64,000 nt of DNA, from positions 53,953-117,952 of the forward strand of contig NZ_JAIVEM010000167.1 in the NCBI RefSeq assembly GCF_020404765.1, read 5' to 3'. Positions 42,824 to 53,126 of the stretch are shown here, in pieces. Both the position numbers and the translations under genes were made by a program. The DNA comes from Paenibacillus sp. BJ-4. GTDB taxonomy: Bacteria > Bacillota > Bacilli > Paenibacillales > Paenibacillaceae. How positions within the stretch are numbered: the stretch's first letter is position 1; each line of letters begins with the position of its first letter. Under the pieces are notes generated by a model. It did no database searches. It was given only the letters and a program-made list of their open reading frames with translations, and was not told where the DNA came from.

Positions 42824-42906
42824 AAATGATGTTCCTCTCCAACATTGGTAAAACCAGCTTACCATATTTAAACTGTACACTCAAAAAAGATACCCTTTGC
42901 TACAAC

Positions 42907-42951
42907 AAAAAAAGGTATTCTCAGACCGTAAAACGGTCCGAAAATACCTTT
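42907..42951 (-). terminator. Terminator of the PBP1A gene
   Basis: AAAGGTATT ... AATACCTTT with inner GACCG/CGGTC; seven or more T follow on the minus strand. Confidence 0.88.
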
Positions 42952-42986
42952 AGCTTAAAAACAAGTCAACTTACATCAAACAAAGC

Positions 42987-45644
42987 TTACTCATTTCGAT
43001 TGCGATGTCCACGATTGGAATTGGAGTTGCCGTTGAAATTGTTCTCCTGGCCTCCATCCACCGGGGTTCCTGTAGTAGATGTACCGATATCATTCGGATT
43101 CACCGTCGTCTCACCATTGGTAGTCCCTGTATCCGGTATAGTTGTCTGACCATTCCCTTGGTTCGTATCACTTCCGTTACCAGAGCCGCCGGTGCCTGTA
43201 CCCCCAGTACCATTTCCACTGGTGTCCTCAGGAATCGTCGGAACTTGATCCGTGCCGGTGCCGTTATCATTACCACCAGGAAATGTATTTCCCTGATCCG
43301 TGCCATTTTGGCCATCTGTAACTCCACCGTTGTCCGGTAAAGTTTCCCCCTGATTCGGATCGGTTCCCTGCTGTGGATCTATCGGGGTCGCCTCTGCCGG
43401 AACTTCCACACTAATGGTATTGGAACGTTCGGATTCTTTACCATCCGCTCCATAGGCGACTACATAATATTCATACGTATTTCCTGCTACAGGAGATGTA
43501 TCTTCACCACTCGTACCTTTCATAGCCTCCATAATCGGCGTAAAGCCTGCATCTGAACTAGCTTTACGATACACACGGTATTGTACATTATCTCCCGCTG
43601 CTGCAGTCCAGGATAGAGATACAATTTGCGTCTCCTGACTATAAGATCCGTTCAAACCACTTGGAGCAGCAGCCTGAACAGTATCAGTCGGTTTCTCTTG
43701 AACCGGCGGCTCATATCCCTTCGGCTGGGAGAATTGCGTAACCGGATGCCCCTTGAGAGCCTCGCCCATAACCTTGCCAAAAAAGGCTGCAGACTGCCCG
43801 CTATAGTTTCTCAGCATATGCTTGCTATCCGGCTTGTCATATCCCATCCATACGGCCCCGGTATACTCTGGCGTATAGCCCACAAACCAGATGTCCCGGT
43901 TGCCACTGTTGCCGCTGATTCCACTTTGGGTCGTCCCCGTTTTACCAGCTACAGGCCAGTCAATACGTGCTTTGCGGCCTGTGCCGCTATTGACTACATT
44001 TTGCATCATCTGTGTCATTTCATAAGCCGTTTTCTCACTCATTACAGGTTTAGATTCCTCTTCATGAGTATAAATCACTTCATCTTCACTATTGTTAATT
44101 TGCTTAATGGAATAAGCCTTTTGAAATTGTCCCTTATTGGCAAAAGCGCTGTACGCCTGCGCCATTTCAAGGGTATTAGTCCCTTTACTTAATCCACCCA
44201 ATGCAATAGCAAGCGAGTGATCATTCTTATCCATCGGAATGCCTAGGCTCTCCGCGAATTGAACTCCTTTTTCCACGCCGATTTGGTTCAACAACCACAC
44301 TGGCGGGATATTTTCAGACTTTGTAATCGCGTCGATCATACTAATAGTCGAAGAGTAGCCGTGCAAGTTTTTCGGGCTATACCCGTTAAAACTTTGTCTT
44401 TCATTACTCAAAGGGGTATCCATGGTAAATTTGCCGGATTCGAGAGCTGGCGCATACGCCACAATAGGCTTAAAGGCCGAGCCTGGCTGTCTACGGCTTT
44501 GTGTCGCACGATTAAAGGTTCCCTTTTTGTAATCCCGTCCGGGTGCCATTGCGGCTATTCCGCCCGTCTGGTTGTTAATAATCACCATGGAGGCTTGAAC
44601 AGGCTGATCGTCTGGGCTTCTTTCGAACATATCATCATCTGCCATCGCCTGATCCAGTGCATTTTGAGCCTGGGCATCCATGGTCGTATGAATTTTATAG
44701 CCCCCAGTAATCAGGTCATTCCCGCTAACTCCTGGCAGAGCATCCTCTGCCTCATCCATAACATATTCCATAAAGCTCTGATATTTTTGAACCTTTTCCG
44801 GCTGTTTGTAATCGTAATTCACAGCCTTTGCCTCTTCCATCTCCTGCTTGCCAATCATTCCCTGCTCGAACATCAGCTGGAGAACCACCGCACGCCGGGC
44901 CTTCGAGTTTTCCGGATTACTGATCGGATTATACTTGGAAGGTCCCTTTGGAATGGCCGCTAATGTAGCAATCTGCCATAACTTTAATTCTTTTAAGTTC
45001 GATTGCCCAAAATAGCCTTCTGCCGCTGCTTTAATTCCGGAATACGAGCGTCCAAACCAAATCCGGTTCAAATAAAGCGTAATAATTTGATCCTTATTCA
45101 AATTCCGCTCTAACGCCATTGCAATTGATACCTCGGTCGCTTTACGGAAAAAAGTTTTGTCACGCGACAAAAACAGGTTTTTGGCCAGCTGCTGGGTCAG
45201 CGTACTGCCACCCTCAACTGCCGAACGGGCTATGATATCCTTAACAGCCGCCCGGCCAATGGACCAGATATCGACACCCTGATGCTCGTAAAATCGTTTA
45301 TCTTCCGTTGCCACAAAAGCTTTTTTGAGCAAATCTGGAATTTCTTCACTTTTGACAGGATCGCTTTTTTGTACGGATAGCTCACCCATGAGCACACCGT
45401 TGCGGTCATAAACCTTCGATGTCTCATTAACTGTAATTTTATCCTTGTTGGCTTTGTAAATCTGCTCGCCATTGACCATGACGAACAAGTATCCGGCAAG
45501 TGCGCAAAATATGGCTAACGCCGCCGTAATAAACAGCGTCCACCCAATTCGCTTACCTGTAATTTTCTTTTTCTTGCCCTTCGGCTTCTCTTTAGGTGTG
45601 TTTCTATTGCGATTGCCGGATCTGGACAATGAATCGTTTGGCAT
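42987..45644 (-). CDS. Class A penicillin-binding protein (PBP1A type)
   Basis: 885 aa. Basic cytoplasmic tail, one transmembrane segment (WTLFITAALAIFCALAGYLF), glycosyltransferase GT51 (FVATEDKRFYEHQGVD, EGGSTLTQQLAKNLF), transpeptidase (SxxK in QPGSAFKP, SEN, and VAGKTGTTQSG). A fibronectin-III-like domain (VSLSWTAAAGDNVQYRVYRK) and a Gly/Thr/Asn/Asp low-complexity tail of about 130 residues follow, ending in basic RGHRNRNE. It polymerises and cross-links peptidoglycan. The tail may interact with wall polymers. Confidence 0.95.
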   Translation of the reverse strand: MPNDSLSRSGNRNRNTPKEKPKGKKKKITGKRIGWTLFITAALAIFCALAGYLFVMVNGEQIYKANKDKITVNETSKVYDRNGVLMGELSVQKSDPVKSEEIPDLLKKAFVATEDKRFYEHQGVDIWSIGRAAVKDIIARSAVEGGSTLTQQLAKNLFLSRDKTFFRKATEVSIAMALERNLNKDQIITLYLNRIWFGRSYSGIKAAAEGYFGQSNLKELKLWQIATLAAIPKGPSKYNPISNPENSKARRAVVLQLMFEQGMIGKQEMEEAKAVNYDYKQPEKVQKYQSFMEYVMDEAEDALPGVSGNDLITGGYKIHTTMDAQAQNALDQAMADDDMFERSPDDQPVQASMVIINNQTGGIAAMAPGRDYKKGTFNRATQSRRQPGSAFKPIVAYAPALESGKFTMDTPLSNERQSFNGYSPKNLHGYSSTISMIDAITKSENIPPVWLLNQIGVEKGVQFAESLGIPMDKNDHSLAIALGGLSKGTNTLEMAQAYSAFANKGQFQKAYSIKQINNSEDEVIYTHEEESKPVMSEKTAYEMTQMMQNVVNSGTGRKARIDWPVAGKTGTTQSGISGNSGNRDIWFVGYTPEYTGAVWMGYDKPDSKHMLRNYSGQSAAFFGKVMGEALKGHPVTQFSQPKGYEPPVQEKPTDTVQAAAPSGLNGSYSQETQIVSLSWTAAAGDNVQYRVYRKASSDAGFTPIMEAMKGTSGEDTSPVAGNTYEYYVVAYGADGKESERSNTISVEVPAEATPIDPQQGTDPNQGETLPDNGGVTDGQNGTDQGNTFPGGNDNGTGTDQVPTIPEDTSGNGTGGTGTGGSGNGSDTNQGNGQTTIPDTGTTNGETTVNPNDIGTSTTGTPVDGGQENNFNGNSNSNRGHRNRNE

Positions 45645-45725
45645 TCCCCTGACTCCCTTTCGCGAATAATCATATGTTGCCGAACATGTATCTTTCAGTC
45701 GGCAGCATCAAATCAAAACGGAATG

Positions 45726-45752
45726 AAAAGAACAACCCTGTTCAGGTTGCTC
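45726..45752 (-). terminator. Terminator of hfq
   Basis: An 8-bp stem (GAGCAACC / GGTTGTTC with one G-U) followed by TTTTC on the minus strand, 75 bases after the hfq stop. Confidence 0.6.
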
Positions 45753-45826
45753 CCGGTCACATTCCTATACAGTTAGACGAGACGGACGCTCGAAAAGTTT
45801 CAATCCCGGCGACCGTCAAGCCCTAA

Positions 45827-46072
45827 TCAGTTTTCGCTGATATTATCCTGTTGCTGTACAAGCGATACATTCCGTTGCGGTGAAAAGGTGGATATAGCAT
45901 GCTTGTAAATCAGCTGTTGCTTCCCATCGGAGTCGATAACAATTGTGAAGTTGTCAAAGGCCTTAATGGTTCCCCGCACCTGAAATCCATTGATGAGGTA
46001 TACCGTGACAGGTATAGAATCCTTGCGCAATTGATTCAGAAACGTATCTTGGATATTAATAGACTTGTTCAT
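45827..46072 (-). CDS. hfq: RNA chaperone Hfq
   Basis: 81 aa. The Sm1 motif is in VTVYLINGFQVRGTIKAFDN and the Sm2 motif in LIYKHAISTF (the KH residues that bind the uracil end). SINIQDTFLNQLRKD is typical of Bacillales Hfq. It binds small RNAs and A-rich mRNA. The ATG at 46072 is used because family members begin MNKSINIQD; GGGGG lies upstream. It directly follows miaA, the usual linkage. Confidence 0.95.
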   Translation of the reverse strand: MNKSINIQDTFLNQLRKDSIPVTVYLINGFQVRGTIKAFDNFTIVIDSDGKQQLIYKHAISTFSPQRNVSLVQQQDNISEN

Positions 46073-46092
46073 TTTAGCCGTACCCCCAATAA

Positions 46093-47079
46093 TCATTTGG
46101 ATTGTTTTGAAGTATATTCAAGGTCTGTCCGGAACTTTCCTGCTATGATTTCGTGTATTTGGGCTGCAAGAGCAGAAAAATTTCCGAAATCAGTGACATC
46201 TACCCACTGGATATCCTTCATATGGCGAAACCACGAGAGCTGTCGCTTCGCAAAATGACGCGTATCCCGTTTTAGCCAAGTCACCGCTTCTTCCAAAGAC
46301 ACCTCTCCCCGCAGGCAGGAGGATATCTCTTTATAGCCTAGACCTTGCATGGAGATGGCATCGCTTCGCACTCCCCGTTCCATTAAGGAGGCTACCTCAG
46401 CAACAAGCCCTTGATCGAGCATCCCGTCGATTCGGTCTTCAATACGTTTATAAAGCATTTGCCTATCCATTGTCAAACCTACGATGCACAATTGGTAGGG
46501 AGATTCCTTTTTTTGGCTGGCCAGTTGCGAGCTGAGTGTGGTTCCGCTAACATGGTAAATTTCCAATGCCCGAACGACACGACGACGGTCATTGGGGTGC
46601 AAACGACGTGCACTTTCAGGATCAACCGCCTGTAGTCGCTCATGTAGCGCTTCGGCTCCAAACTGGTCGGCATAGTCAAGCTGTTCCTGACGAAATGCTT
46701 CATCTGCTCCCACCTCGGAAAATTGATACTCATAGCAGACCGATTCCACATATAAACCTGTTCCGCCTACGATAAACGGCAATTTTCCTCTGGCATGAAT
46801 ATCCGGTATGAGACGACGGCAATCTTCCTGAAATGCAGCTACTGAATATGGGTATTCAGGCTCATGAATATCAATTAAATGGTGCTTGATTCCTTCCATT
46901 TCCTGTTTGGAAATTTTGGCTGTTCCAATGTCCATATGACGGTACACCTGCATGGAATCGCCGGAAATAATTTCCGCATCAAATTGTCGTGCCATCTCAA
47001 TGCTTAGTTTCGTCTTGCCGACTGCAGTCGGGCCAACAAGAACAAGTAGTTTAGGCTTAGATGCCGCTGTCAATATCAA
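46093..47079 (-). CDS. miaA: tRNA dimethylallyltransferase
   Basis: 328 aa. P-loop VGPTAVGKTKLS, catalytic ISGDSMQVYRHMDIGT, LIDIHEPEYPYSV and GGTGLYVES, RRVVRALEI, and the C-terminal RHFAKRQLSWFRH. It transfers dimethylallyl to A37 of tRNAs reading UNN codons. It overlaps the upstream methyltransferase by 23 bases. First of the miaA-hfq pair. Confidence 0.97.
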   Translation of the reverse strand: MILTAASKPKLLVLVGPTAVGKTKLSIEMARQFDAEIISGDSMQVYRHMDIGTAKISKQEMEGIKHHLIDIHEPEYPYSVAAFQEDCRRLIPDIHARGKLPFIVGGTGLYVESVCYEYQFSEVGADEAFRQEQLDYADQFGAEALHERLQAVDPESARRLHPNDRRRVVRALEIYHVSGTTLSSQLASQKKESPYQLCIVGLTMDRQMLYKRIEDRIDGMLDQGLVAEVASLMERGVRSDAISMQGLGYKEISSCLRGEVSLEEAVTWLKRDTRHFAKRQLSWFRHMKDIQWVDVTDFGNFSALAAQIHEIIAGKFRTDLEYTSKQSK

Positions 47080-47908
47080 TCACTCCGTACACTGTTTTCG
47101 TTGTGCCCCGTTGCTCCACATGGAAGCCGAGGCGGGCAAATTCCCCACTGCCCCGTTTTTCCTTCAATACAATTGTTTTCCGTGCAATCCGCTTGGCCTG
47201 AACAATACTTTCCTCATCTAGCGCGTCCGGGTTAGCCAATCCTCTCAAGGGACCGATTGCGCTGGAATCGAGCAAAGGATCGCGGAACATCGGGTCAAAA
47301 TAAATAATATCTATACTGCGATCCGGCAAGCTTCGCAAATAGTGCAGATGATGATCAAAACGAACATCAATGCTGGAAAAGGCCTTATCCACCGCAGAAT
47401 TACCGGAACGGTAATGTCTCATTCCGCCCTTTATTAATGCATAGACGGGGAAAGAGCTTTCCACAGCAGTTACCTGTCCTGAACTTCCGGTTCCAATTGA
47501 AAACAGAAGGGAATCCGTTCCAAGTCCTGCGGTGCAATCCAGCACAGTATCGCCCGGAACGAGCCTGGCGGCAGTCAACATCGGGTCAGGCTCACCTTTT
47601 AATACCCGTTTAGCACGAATGAAGCCCATACTCGGGTGAAAAGCCATCGGTGGCTGTTCCGGGCCAATCAGCCTCACTCCGCCCTGCACCAGTACCAGAG
47701 CCTGATGGACTCTATGTGCAGCGATTAGCTTAGCTACCGATATGCCACGGCGGGGGGCGTAGAGCACCCCCAGCTCGGCTGCAAGCAGCTCCGCTCGATG
47801 CACAACCTCAGCCGAGGGAGAATCTCCCGTCGTCACCAGTAATTCAGCTTGCTTCTCACGAAGCCTCGTCTGCTTCTCTTCTTCACGGTTTTCCCAATCC
47901 TGCAACAT
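47057..47908 (-). CDS. RsmJ-like class I SAM-dependent methyltransferase
   Basis: 283 aa. SAM-binding motif LDCTAGLGTDSLLFS, AVESSFPVYALIKGGM, and the catalytic-region FDPMFRDPLLDSSAIGPLR in place of a DPPY. This pattern fits the RsmJ group, which methylates a guanine in 16S rRNA in enterobacteria; the substrate in Firmicutes is not established. It lies 12 bases after mutL and overlaps miaA, so it is part of the mutSL-miaA-hfq run. Confidence 0.85.
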   Translation of the reverse strand: MLQDWENREEEKQTRLREKQAELLVTTGDSPSAEVVHRAELLAAELGVLYAPRRGISVAKLIAAHRVHQALVLVQGGVRLIGPEQPPMAFHPSMGFIRAKRVLKGEPDPMLTAARLVPGDTVLDCTAGLGTDSLLFSIGTGSSGQVTAVESSFPVYALIKGGMRHYRSGNSAVDKAFSSIDVRFDHHLHYLRSLPDRSIDIIYFDPMFRDPLLDSSAIGPLRGLANPDALDEESIVQAKRIARKTIVLKEKRGSGEFARLGFHVEQRGTTKTVYGVIDIDSGI

Positions 47909-47920
47909 ATTTATACTCCC

Positions 47921-50131
47921 TTACATTACTCTTTTAAACAACTTCTCCAAATCATACGTGGAAAAGGAAACGACGATAGGACGCCCATGAGGGCAAGTGT
48001 ATGGCTGTTTGCACGCTGCCAAACGCTCTAGCAGAACGACGGCCTGTCGATCGGTCAGCTTCTGGTTGGCTTTAATCGAAGCTCTGCAAGAGCACATAAC
48101 TGAAGCTGCCTCGCGCAGCTTGGCAAGATCAATGGCCTTTTCCTCCAGTACCCATCCGGCCATTTCCTCAATGACATCCGCTTCTTCCCCTTTGGGAAGC
48201 CAGTATGGATAAGAGGTGACACGGAAGGTTTGACCGCCAAAATGCTCCAAATACACTCCCGCCTGTTCAAACCAATGTAGCCTCGTTTTCAGCTTTTCCG
48301 TCTCGGAAGGCGTAAAATCCAGTGTAATCGGCAGGAGTAGCTCCTGCGATACAGATTCGGGATTGCCGAATTTTTCATAATAAAACTCGTAATTGACCCG
48401 CTCATGCGCAGCATGCTGATCAATTAAATACAAGCCCTGATCGTTCTGCGCGATAAGATAAGTTCCGTGATGCTGACCGATCAAATTCAGCTCAGGAAAA
48501 GCGGGCAGCTCGGGAGCTTCACCAGACACCGCTGCCAGCTGCTCAGCATTCAGCCGTGACTGAGGCTTCTTGTCGGCAAAATGGCGTGAATCCAGAGCGT
48601 TTCCCGCACTTGGAGACACAGAAGCATGATAGGCAGCAGAAGCAGCCGTTTCCTGAACGCCTCCGCTGTATTCTGAAGATGTGCCCATTACAGCCCCATC
48701 GCCTTGCATCTCTTGAGCACCGGGAGACTGCATAGCAGAATCAGGAAGTGACACGCCCCCGCTTCCATTGTTTTCATCCACAAAATCTGCATCCAGTTCT
48801 TCATCGCTGACATTTGTCCCTGAAAGAGCCTTTGCCCGATCAATAGCAGGAGCGCCATCCCTGTAAGGACGCTGTTCACGATCCAGGCTAACTCTGCGGC
48901 TCTCTTCATTTCCACTCAAGCGATTGGATTGACACGGGTCCTGTCCCTTTTGCGAGGCCCCGGAAAGCGGCTGTGCCTGCCCCCGGTCTTCGCCGGAAGA
49001 AGCAGAATCTTCCGGATTATTTCCCGTGCCGTATCCAGTACCATGTCCAGTACCATGTCCCTTCGAGAAATGGAACTGCTCTTGTACGAACGAGCCACTA
49101 TCCTTGCCGCCGATTTCGCGTTTGACAGCCTTAGGAATCAGCACCTGTTGGCCTAAAACAGCTTTTACCGAATCCTCAACCAGCTGAAACAGTTCGGCTT
49201 CCTTGCTGAACCTCACCTCCAGCTTGGCGGGGTGAACGTTAACATCCACCAATGAAGGGTGCATCTCCAGTTGGATCACAGCCAGCGGATAACGATTGAT
49301 TGGCAACAAGGTATGATAAGCCTTCAACAAAGCCTGATTGAGCCCGTAGCTGCGTACAAAACGCCCATTCACTACGGTTGAAATCGCATTCCGATTCGAT
49401 CTGGTCCACTCCGGACGGCTGACAAAGCCGCTTATACGGTAATCGAGGCTCTCTCCTTCCAGCAGCAGCATGGACTTGGCCGCAGAAGTTCCATAAATCG
49501 CAGCAATCACCTGCAGCAGATCACCATTGCCTAGCGTTTGCAGCAATGTATTACCGTTATGTCGCAAGGTAAAGGCTACTTCTGGGTGCGAGAGTGCCAT
49601 CCGGTACAGTACATCCGAAATGTGACCAAGCTCCGTCTGGATCGTTTTCATATATTTCAACCGTGCTGGCGTATTATAAAACAGCTCCCGAACGGTAAAA
49701 TCCGTCCCTTTCCGGGCAGCTGCATCCTCATGAAGCATCAGCTTGCCGCCCTCAATCACCAATTTACGCGCGCGCCCGTCATCTCCGGCTGCCGTAAGCA
49801 GCTCCACTTTTGATACAGCGGCGATACTCGGCAGCGCCTCGCCCCGAAAGCCCAGACTCGTAATCTGAAACAGGTCGCGGCCATGTCCAATTTTGCTGGT
49901 CGCATGGCGATAAAACGCCGTTTCCACGTCTTCAGGCTCAATGCCACTGCCGTTATCCGTAACCCGGATACTTTGCAATCCGCCTTCCTCTACCCACACG
50001 TCCACACGCGTACCGCCTGCATCAATCGCATTTTCCACCAGCTCCTTCACGACGGAGGACGGACGTTCTACGACCTCTCCAGCAGCAATCTGGTTCGCAA
50101 TATGCTCATCCAGTACCCGAATTTTCGACAT
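47921..50131 (-). CDS. mutL: DNA mismatch repair protein MutL
   Basis: 736 aa. GHKL ATPase: ELVENAIDAGGTRVDV, VTDNGSGI, TSLGFRGEALPSI, GTDFTVRELFYNTPARLK. A long, low-complexity linker occupies residues about 340-530. The C-terminal domain has the endonuclease motif LIDQHAAHERVNYE, the beta-clamp-binding-like QELLLP, and zinc-site ACKQPY-TCPHGRPIV. It nicks the strand to be repaired after MutS recognition. It lies 68 bases downstream of mutS. Confidence 0.97.
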   Translation of the reverse strand: MSKIRVLDEHIANQIAAGEVVERPSSVVKELVENAIDAGGTRVDVWVEEGGLQSIRVTDNGSGIEPEDVETAFYRHATSKIGHGRDLFQITSLGFRGEALPSIAAVSKVELLTAAGDDGRARKLVIEGGKLMLHEDAAARKGTDFTVRELFYNTPARLKYMKTIQTELGHISDVLYRMALSHPEVAFTLRHNGNTLLQTLGNGDLLQVIAAIYGTSAAKSMLLLEGESLDYRISGFVSRPEWTRSNRNAISTVVNGRFVRSYGLNQALLKAYHTLLPINRYPLAVIQLEMHPSLVDVNVHPAKLEVRFSKEAELFQLVEDSVKAVLGQQVLIPKAVKREIGGKDSGSFVQEQFHFSKGHGTGHGTGYGTGNNPEDSASSGEDRGQAQPLSGASQKGQDPCQSNRLSGNEESRRVSLDREQRPYRDGAPAIDRAKALSGTNVSDEELDADFVDENNGSGGVSLPDSAMQSPGAQEMQGDGAVMGTSSEYSGGVQETAASAAYHASVSPSAGNALDSRHFADKKPQSRLNAEQLAAVSGEAPELPAFPELNLIGQHHGTYLIAQNDQGLYLIDQHAAHERVNYEFYYEKFGNPESVSQELLLPITLDFTPSETEKLKTRLHWFEQAGVYLEHFGGQTFRVTSYPYWLPKGEEADVIEEMAGWVLEEKAIDLAKLREAASVMCSCRASIKANQKLTDRQAVVLLERLAACKQPYTCPHGRPIVVSFSTYDLEKLFKRVM

Positions 50132-50199
50132 CCTTTGAACCTCCTCCTGACTTCAAAGTGTGATGAAAAACAAGAAATTAAATACGTCAATTATTTTTA

Positions 50200-53019
50200 C
50201 TACAGGCCGTTGGCCTTATTTTTCAAGTCATTTAACAGCTGCATCGCCTGCAAGGGAGTCATGTTCATGACATCAGCATTTTTCACCTTGCGCAAAATTT
50301 GGCGCACAACCGGATTAGCCTCAACCGTATCTGACTGCGACTTGACCGGGGCAAGCTCCTGCTCTCCGAAAATAGACAGCTGTATCACTCCGGTCGCTCC
50401 CTGCTCTAACGCGCTGGAATCTCCCGTAGCCTGCACAGTATCCTCTTTTACAAGGGTCGCCTGCTGCGATAGAGGCTGAGCCTGTGATACAGCTGCTCCC
50501 TTTTCTCGCAAAGTCTGGGCTGAATTGTCCTTATTCACAGAAGAAACAGCCTCCGTCCCAGCGAGTGTACGATGAGCTGTTTCATCCTTCGCTCCCGCTA
50601 TGGTCTCAGTGCCTGCCGTAACTTGAGCTGCAGCTTGTTCAAAGCCATGCAATAGCCCATTTGCACGCTCAATAATGTTACTTGGCAAACCTGCCAGCCG
50701 GGCACAATAAATGCCATAGCTGCTGCTAGCTGCTCCCTGTATGAGCTTACGCAGGAAGTTCACCTTGTCGCCGCTTTCCTGTACGGCCATGGAGTAATTC
50801 CGCAGCGAAGACAGACTTTGCTCCAAATGAGCCAGCTCATGAAAATGCGTAGACACCAGCGCTTTACAGCCAATGGTATCATGGACAAATTCGATGACCG
50901 CCTGTGCAATCGCCATCCCCTCACTGGTGGACGTACCGCGTCCCAGTTCATCGATAATGATCAAGCTTCGTGGAGTGGCCTTCTCCGTCATCACTTGGAT
51001 ATCAGCCATTTCCACCATAAAAGTACTTTGCCCGCCAATGAGATCATCCGCTGCTCCGATACGTGTGAAAATACGGTCCAGCATCGGCACTTTAGCATGT
51101 GCAGCCGGGACGAAGCAACCAATTTGAGCCATAATTGCAATAAGTGCGACCTGACGCATATACGTACTTTTACCAGCCATATTCGGACCGGTGATCAGTA
51201 AAATATGGGCATCCGCTTCCTCCAGTGCGGTACCGTTGGCAATAAAACTGCCATCCTTCATTACAGCCTCCACGACGGGATGCCGTCCCTGCTCAACCAC
51301 GAAATCGTAACCCGTTGTCAGCTCAGGCTTCACAAAGCCGCGCTCCGCGCTCACGGATGCCATCGACTGATATACGTCAATTTCAGCCACCTGCTCTGCC
51401 AGCTTTTGCAGACGGGGAATTTCCTCGTTCAGCTTACTGCGAAGCTCGGAGAAAAGCGTGTACTCCAGGTCGACCATTTTATCCTCGGCTTCCAAAATCA
51501 ATGATTCCTTTTCCTTCAGCTCTGGTGTAATATACCGTTCCGCATTCGCCAGCGTCTGTTTGCGTTCATACCGACCTTCCGGTAGTGAGGCCAGATTGGA
51601 TTTGGTCACCTCGATATAATAACCGAACACTTTGTTGTATCCGATTTTGAGTGACCGGATGCCTGTTGCTGCACGTTCCTTGGCCTCCAGCTCGGCGATC
51701 CAGCGCTTGCCATTCACACTTGCCTCACGCAGCTCATCCAGGCGCTGATGGTAGCCTTCCTTAATGATTCCACCGTCCCTCACGGAGATTGGCGGCTCAT
51801 CCGTCACTGCCTCCTCAATCAACGCACACAGATCTGTACAGCTATCCAGCGTTTGCGCTATCCTTCTCAGCGTCTGTGATGGCGATTCGGCGCACAGCTC
51901 ACGCAAAGCCGGAATCCGGGCCAGCGACAGCTTAAGAGCGACCAGATCGCGTGCATTAGCACTACCAAAGGCAATACGCCCAACCAAGCGCTCCAAATCG
52001 TAAATCTCTTTGAGCTGAGCACGCACATCCTCACGGAAAATGAACTGGTGGTATAGCTTGTCCACCGCTTCCAGCCGTTCCTCGATCATATGGCTGTTCA
52101 GCAGCGGCTTGTCGATCCAACGGCGCAGCAGACGCGCTCCCATCGATGTCTCCGTCCGATCCAGCAGCCACAGCAGCGAGCCTTTCTTGGAGCGTTCACG
52201 GACCGTCTCCACCAGTTCCAGGTTGCGACGGGTAAATGGATCCAAAATCATAAAGTGATTCGGCTCATACACTGATATTTGGGTCAATTGGCCTAACGAT
52301 CTTTTTTGCGTTTCATTCAAATAAGCAATCAGACGTGATACACACTGTCTGCGTTCTTCCGTAAGCCTTGCCCACGTGGCTTCGCCAAACTGGTCCCTTA
52401 CAAGATCATCCTTGGACTTATCCCAAGCCGTATAGACAACTCGCCGTCCAACAGGCGACAGACGGGATGTCACGAAATCGAGCAAGTGACCATCTCCTAA
52501 CATCTCGGATGGCTCGTAAATGTTAATTTCATCCAGTAACCATTCTTTCGAATCCGGCACGGAGGTCACATACAGCTCACCTGTTGACAAGTCGCACGCT
52601 GCCAATGCCAGCATCCCGTCCGTCTCCGTAACACAGACCATGTAGTTGTTGGACTTGTCACCCAGCGCTTTGCCTTCCATTACCGTACCCGGAGTCACAA
52701 CGCGGACGATATCCCGCCGCACCATTCCCTTTGTAGCTGAGGCTTCCTCCATTTGTTCACAGATGGCTACCTTGTAGCCCTTCTCAATAAGGCGCTGTAT
52801 GTAATTTTCCGCCGAATGATAAGGCACGCCGCACATCGGAATTTTTTCCGTGGCGCCACCCTCACGGCCGGTAAGTGTAATTTCCAGCTCTTTGGATGCA
52901 AGAATGGCATCATCAAAAAACATCTCGTAAAAATCTCCCAGGCGGAAAAACAAAAATGCATCTTTGGCCTGCTCTTTTATAGATAGATATTGCTCAATCA
53001 TCGGTGTATATTTGGACAT
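50200..53019 (-). CDS. mutS: DNA mismatch recognition protein MutS
   Basis: 939 aa. Mismatch-binding F-x-E motif in FFRLGDFYEMFFDDA, connector and lever domains, Walker A TGPNMAGKSTYMRQ, Walker B LIIIDELGRGTS, STHFHELAHL. It is longer than B. subtilis MutS (about 860) because of a roughly 80-residue Thr/Ala/Gln-rich linker between the ATPase domain and the C-terminal helix-turn-helix region. A QLSIF beta-clamp motif follows this linker. Confidence 0.97.
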   Translation of the reverse strand: MSKYTPMIEQYLSIKEQAKDAFLFFRLGDFYEMFFDDAILASKELEITLTGREGGATEKIPMCGVPYHSAENYIQRLIEKGYKVAICEQMEEASATKGMVRRDIVRVVTPGTVMEGKALGDKSNNYMVCVTETDGMLALAACDLSTGELYVTSVPDSKEWLLDEINIYEPSEMLGDGHLLDFVTSRLSPVGRRVVYTAWDKSKDDLVRDQFGEATWARLTEERRQCVSRLIAYLNETQKRSLGQLTQISVYEPNHFMILDPFTRRNLELVETVRERSKKGSLLWLLDRTETSMGARLLRRWIDKPLLNSHMIEERLEAVDKLYHQFIFREDVRAQLKEIYDLERLVGRIAFGSANARDLVALKLSLARIPALRELCAESPSQTLRRIAQTLDSCTDLCALIEEAVTDEPPISVRDGGIIKEGYHQRLDELREASVNGKRWIAELEAKERAATGIRSLKIGYNKVFGYYIEVTKSNLASLPEGRYERKQTLANAERYITPELKEKESLILEAEDKMVDLEYTLFSELRSKLNEEIPRLQKLAEQVAEIDVYQSMASVSAERGFVKPELTTGYDFVVEQGRHPVVEAVMKDGSFIANGTALEEADAHILLITGPNMAGKSTYMRQVALIAIMAQIGCFVPAAHAKVPMLDRIFTRIGAADDLIGGQSTFMVEMADIQVMTEKATPRSLIIIDELGRGTSTSEGMAIAQAVIEFVHDTIGCKALVSTHFHELAHLEQSLSSLRNYSMAVQESGDKVNFLRKLIQGAASSSYGIYCARLAGLPSNIIERANGLLHGFEQAAAQVTAGTETIAGAKDETAHRTLAGTEAVSSVNKDNSAQTLREKGAAVSQAQPLSQQATLVKEDTVQATGDSSALEQGATGVIQLSIFGEQELAPVKSQSDTVEANPVVRQILRKVKNADVMNMTPLQAMQLLNDLKNKANGL

Positions 53020-53126
53020 CGTTTGCTAACCCCCACACTTTGTTCCGTCTAAACTTGTATTAACTTACATTATAGCAAAAATGACAGTCGATAACATGAC
53101 AGCATCCCGGTCGTCGCCGGCTGATT

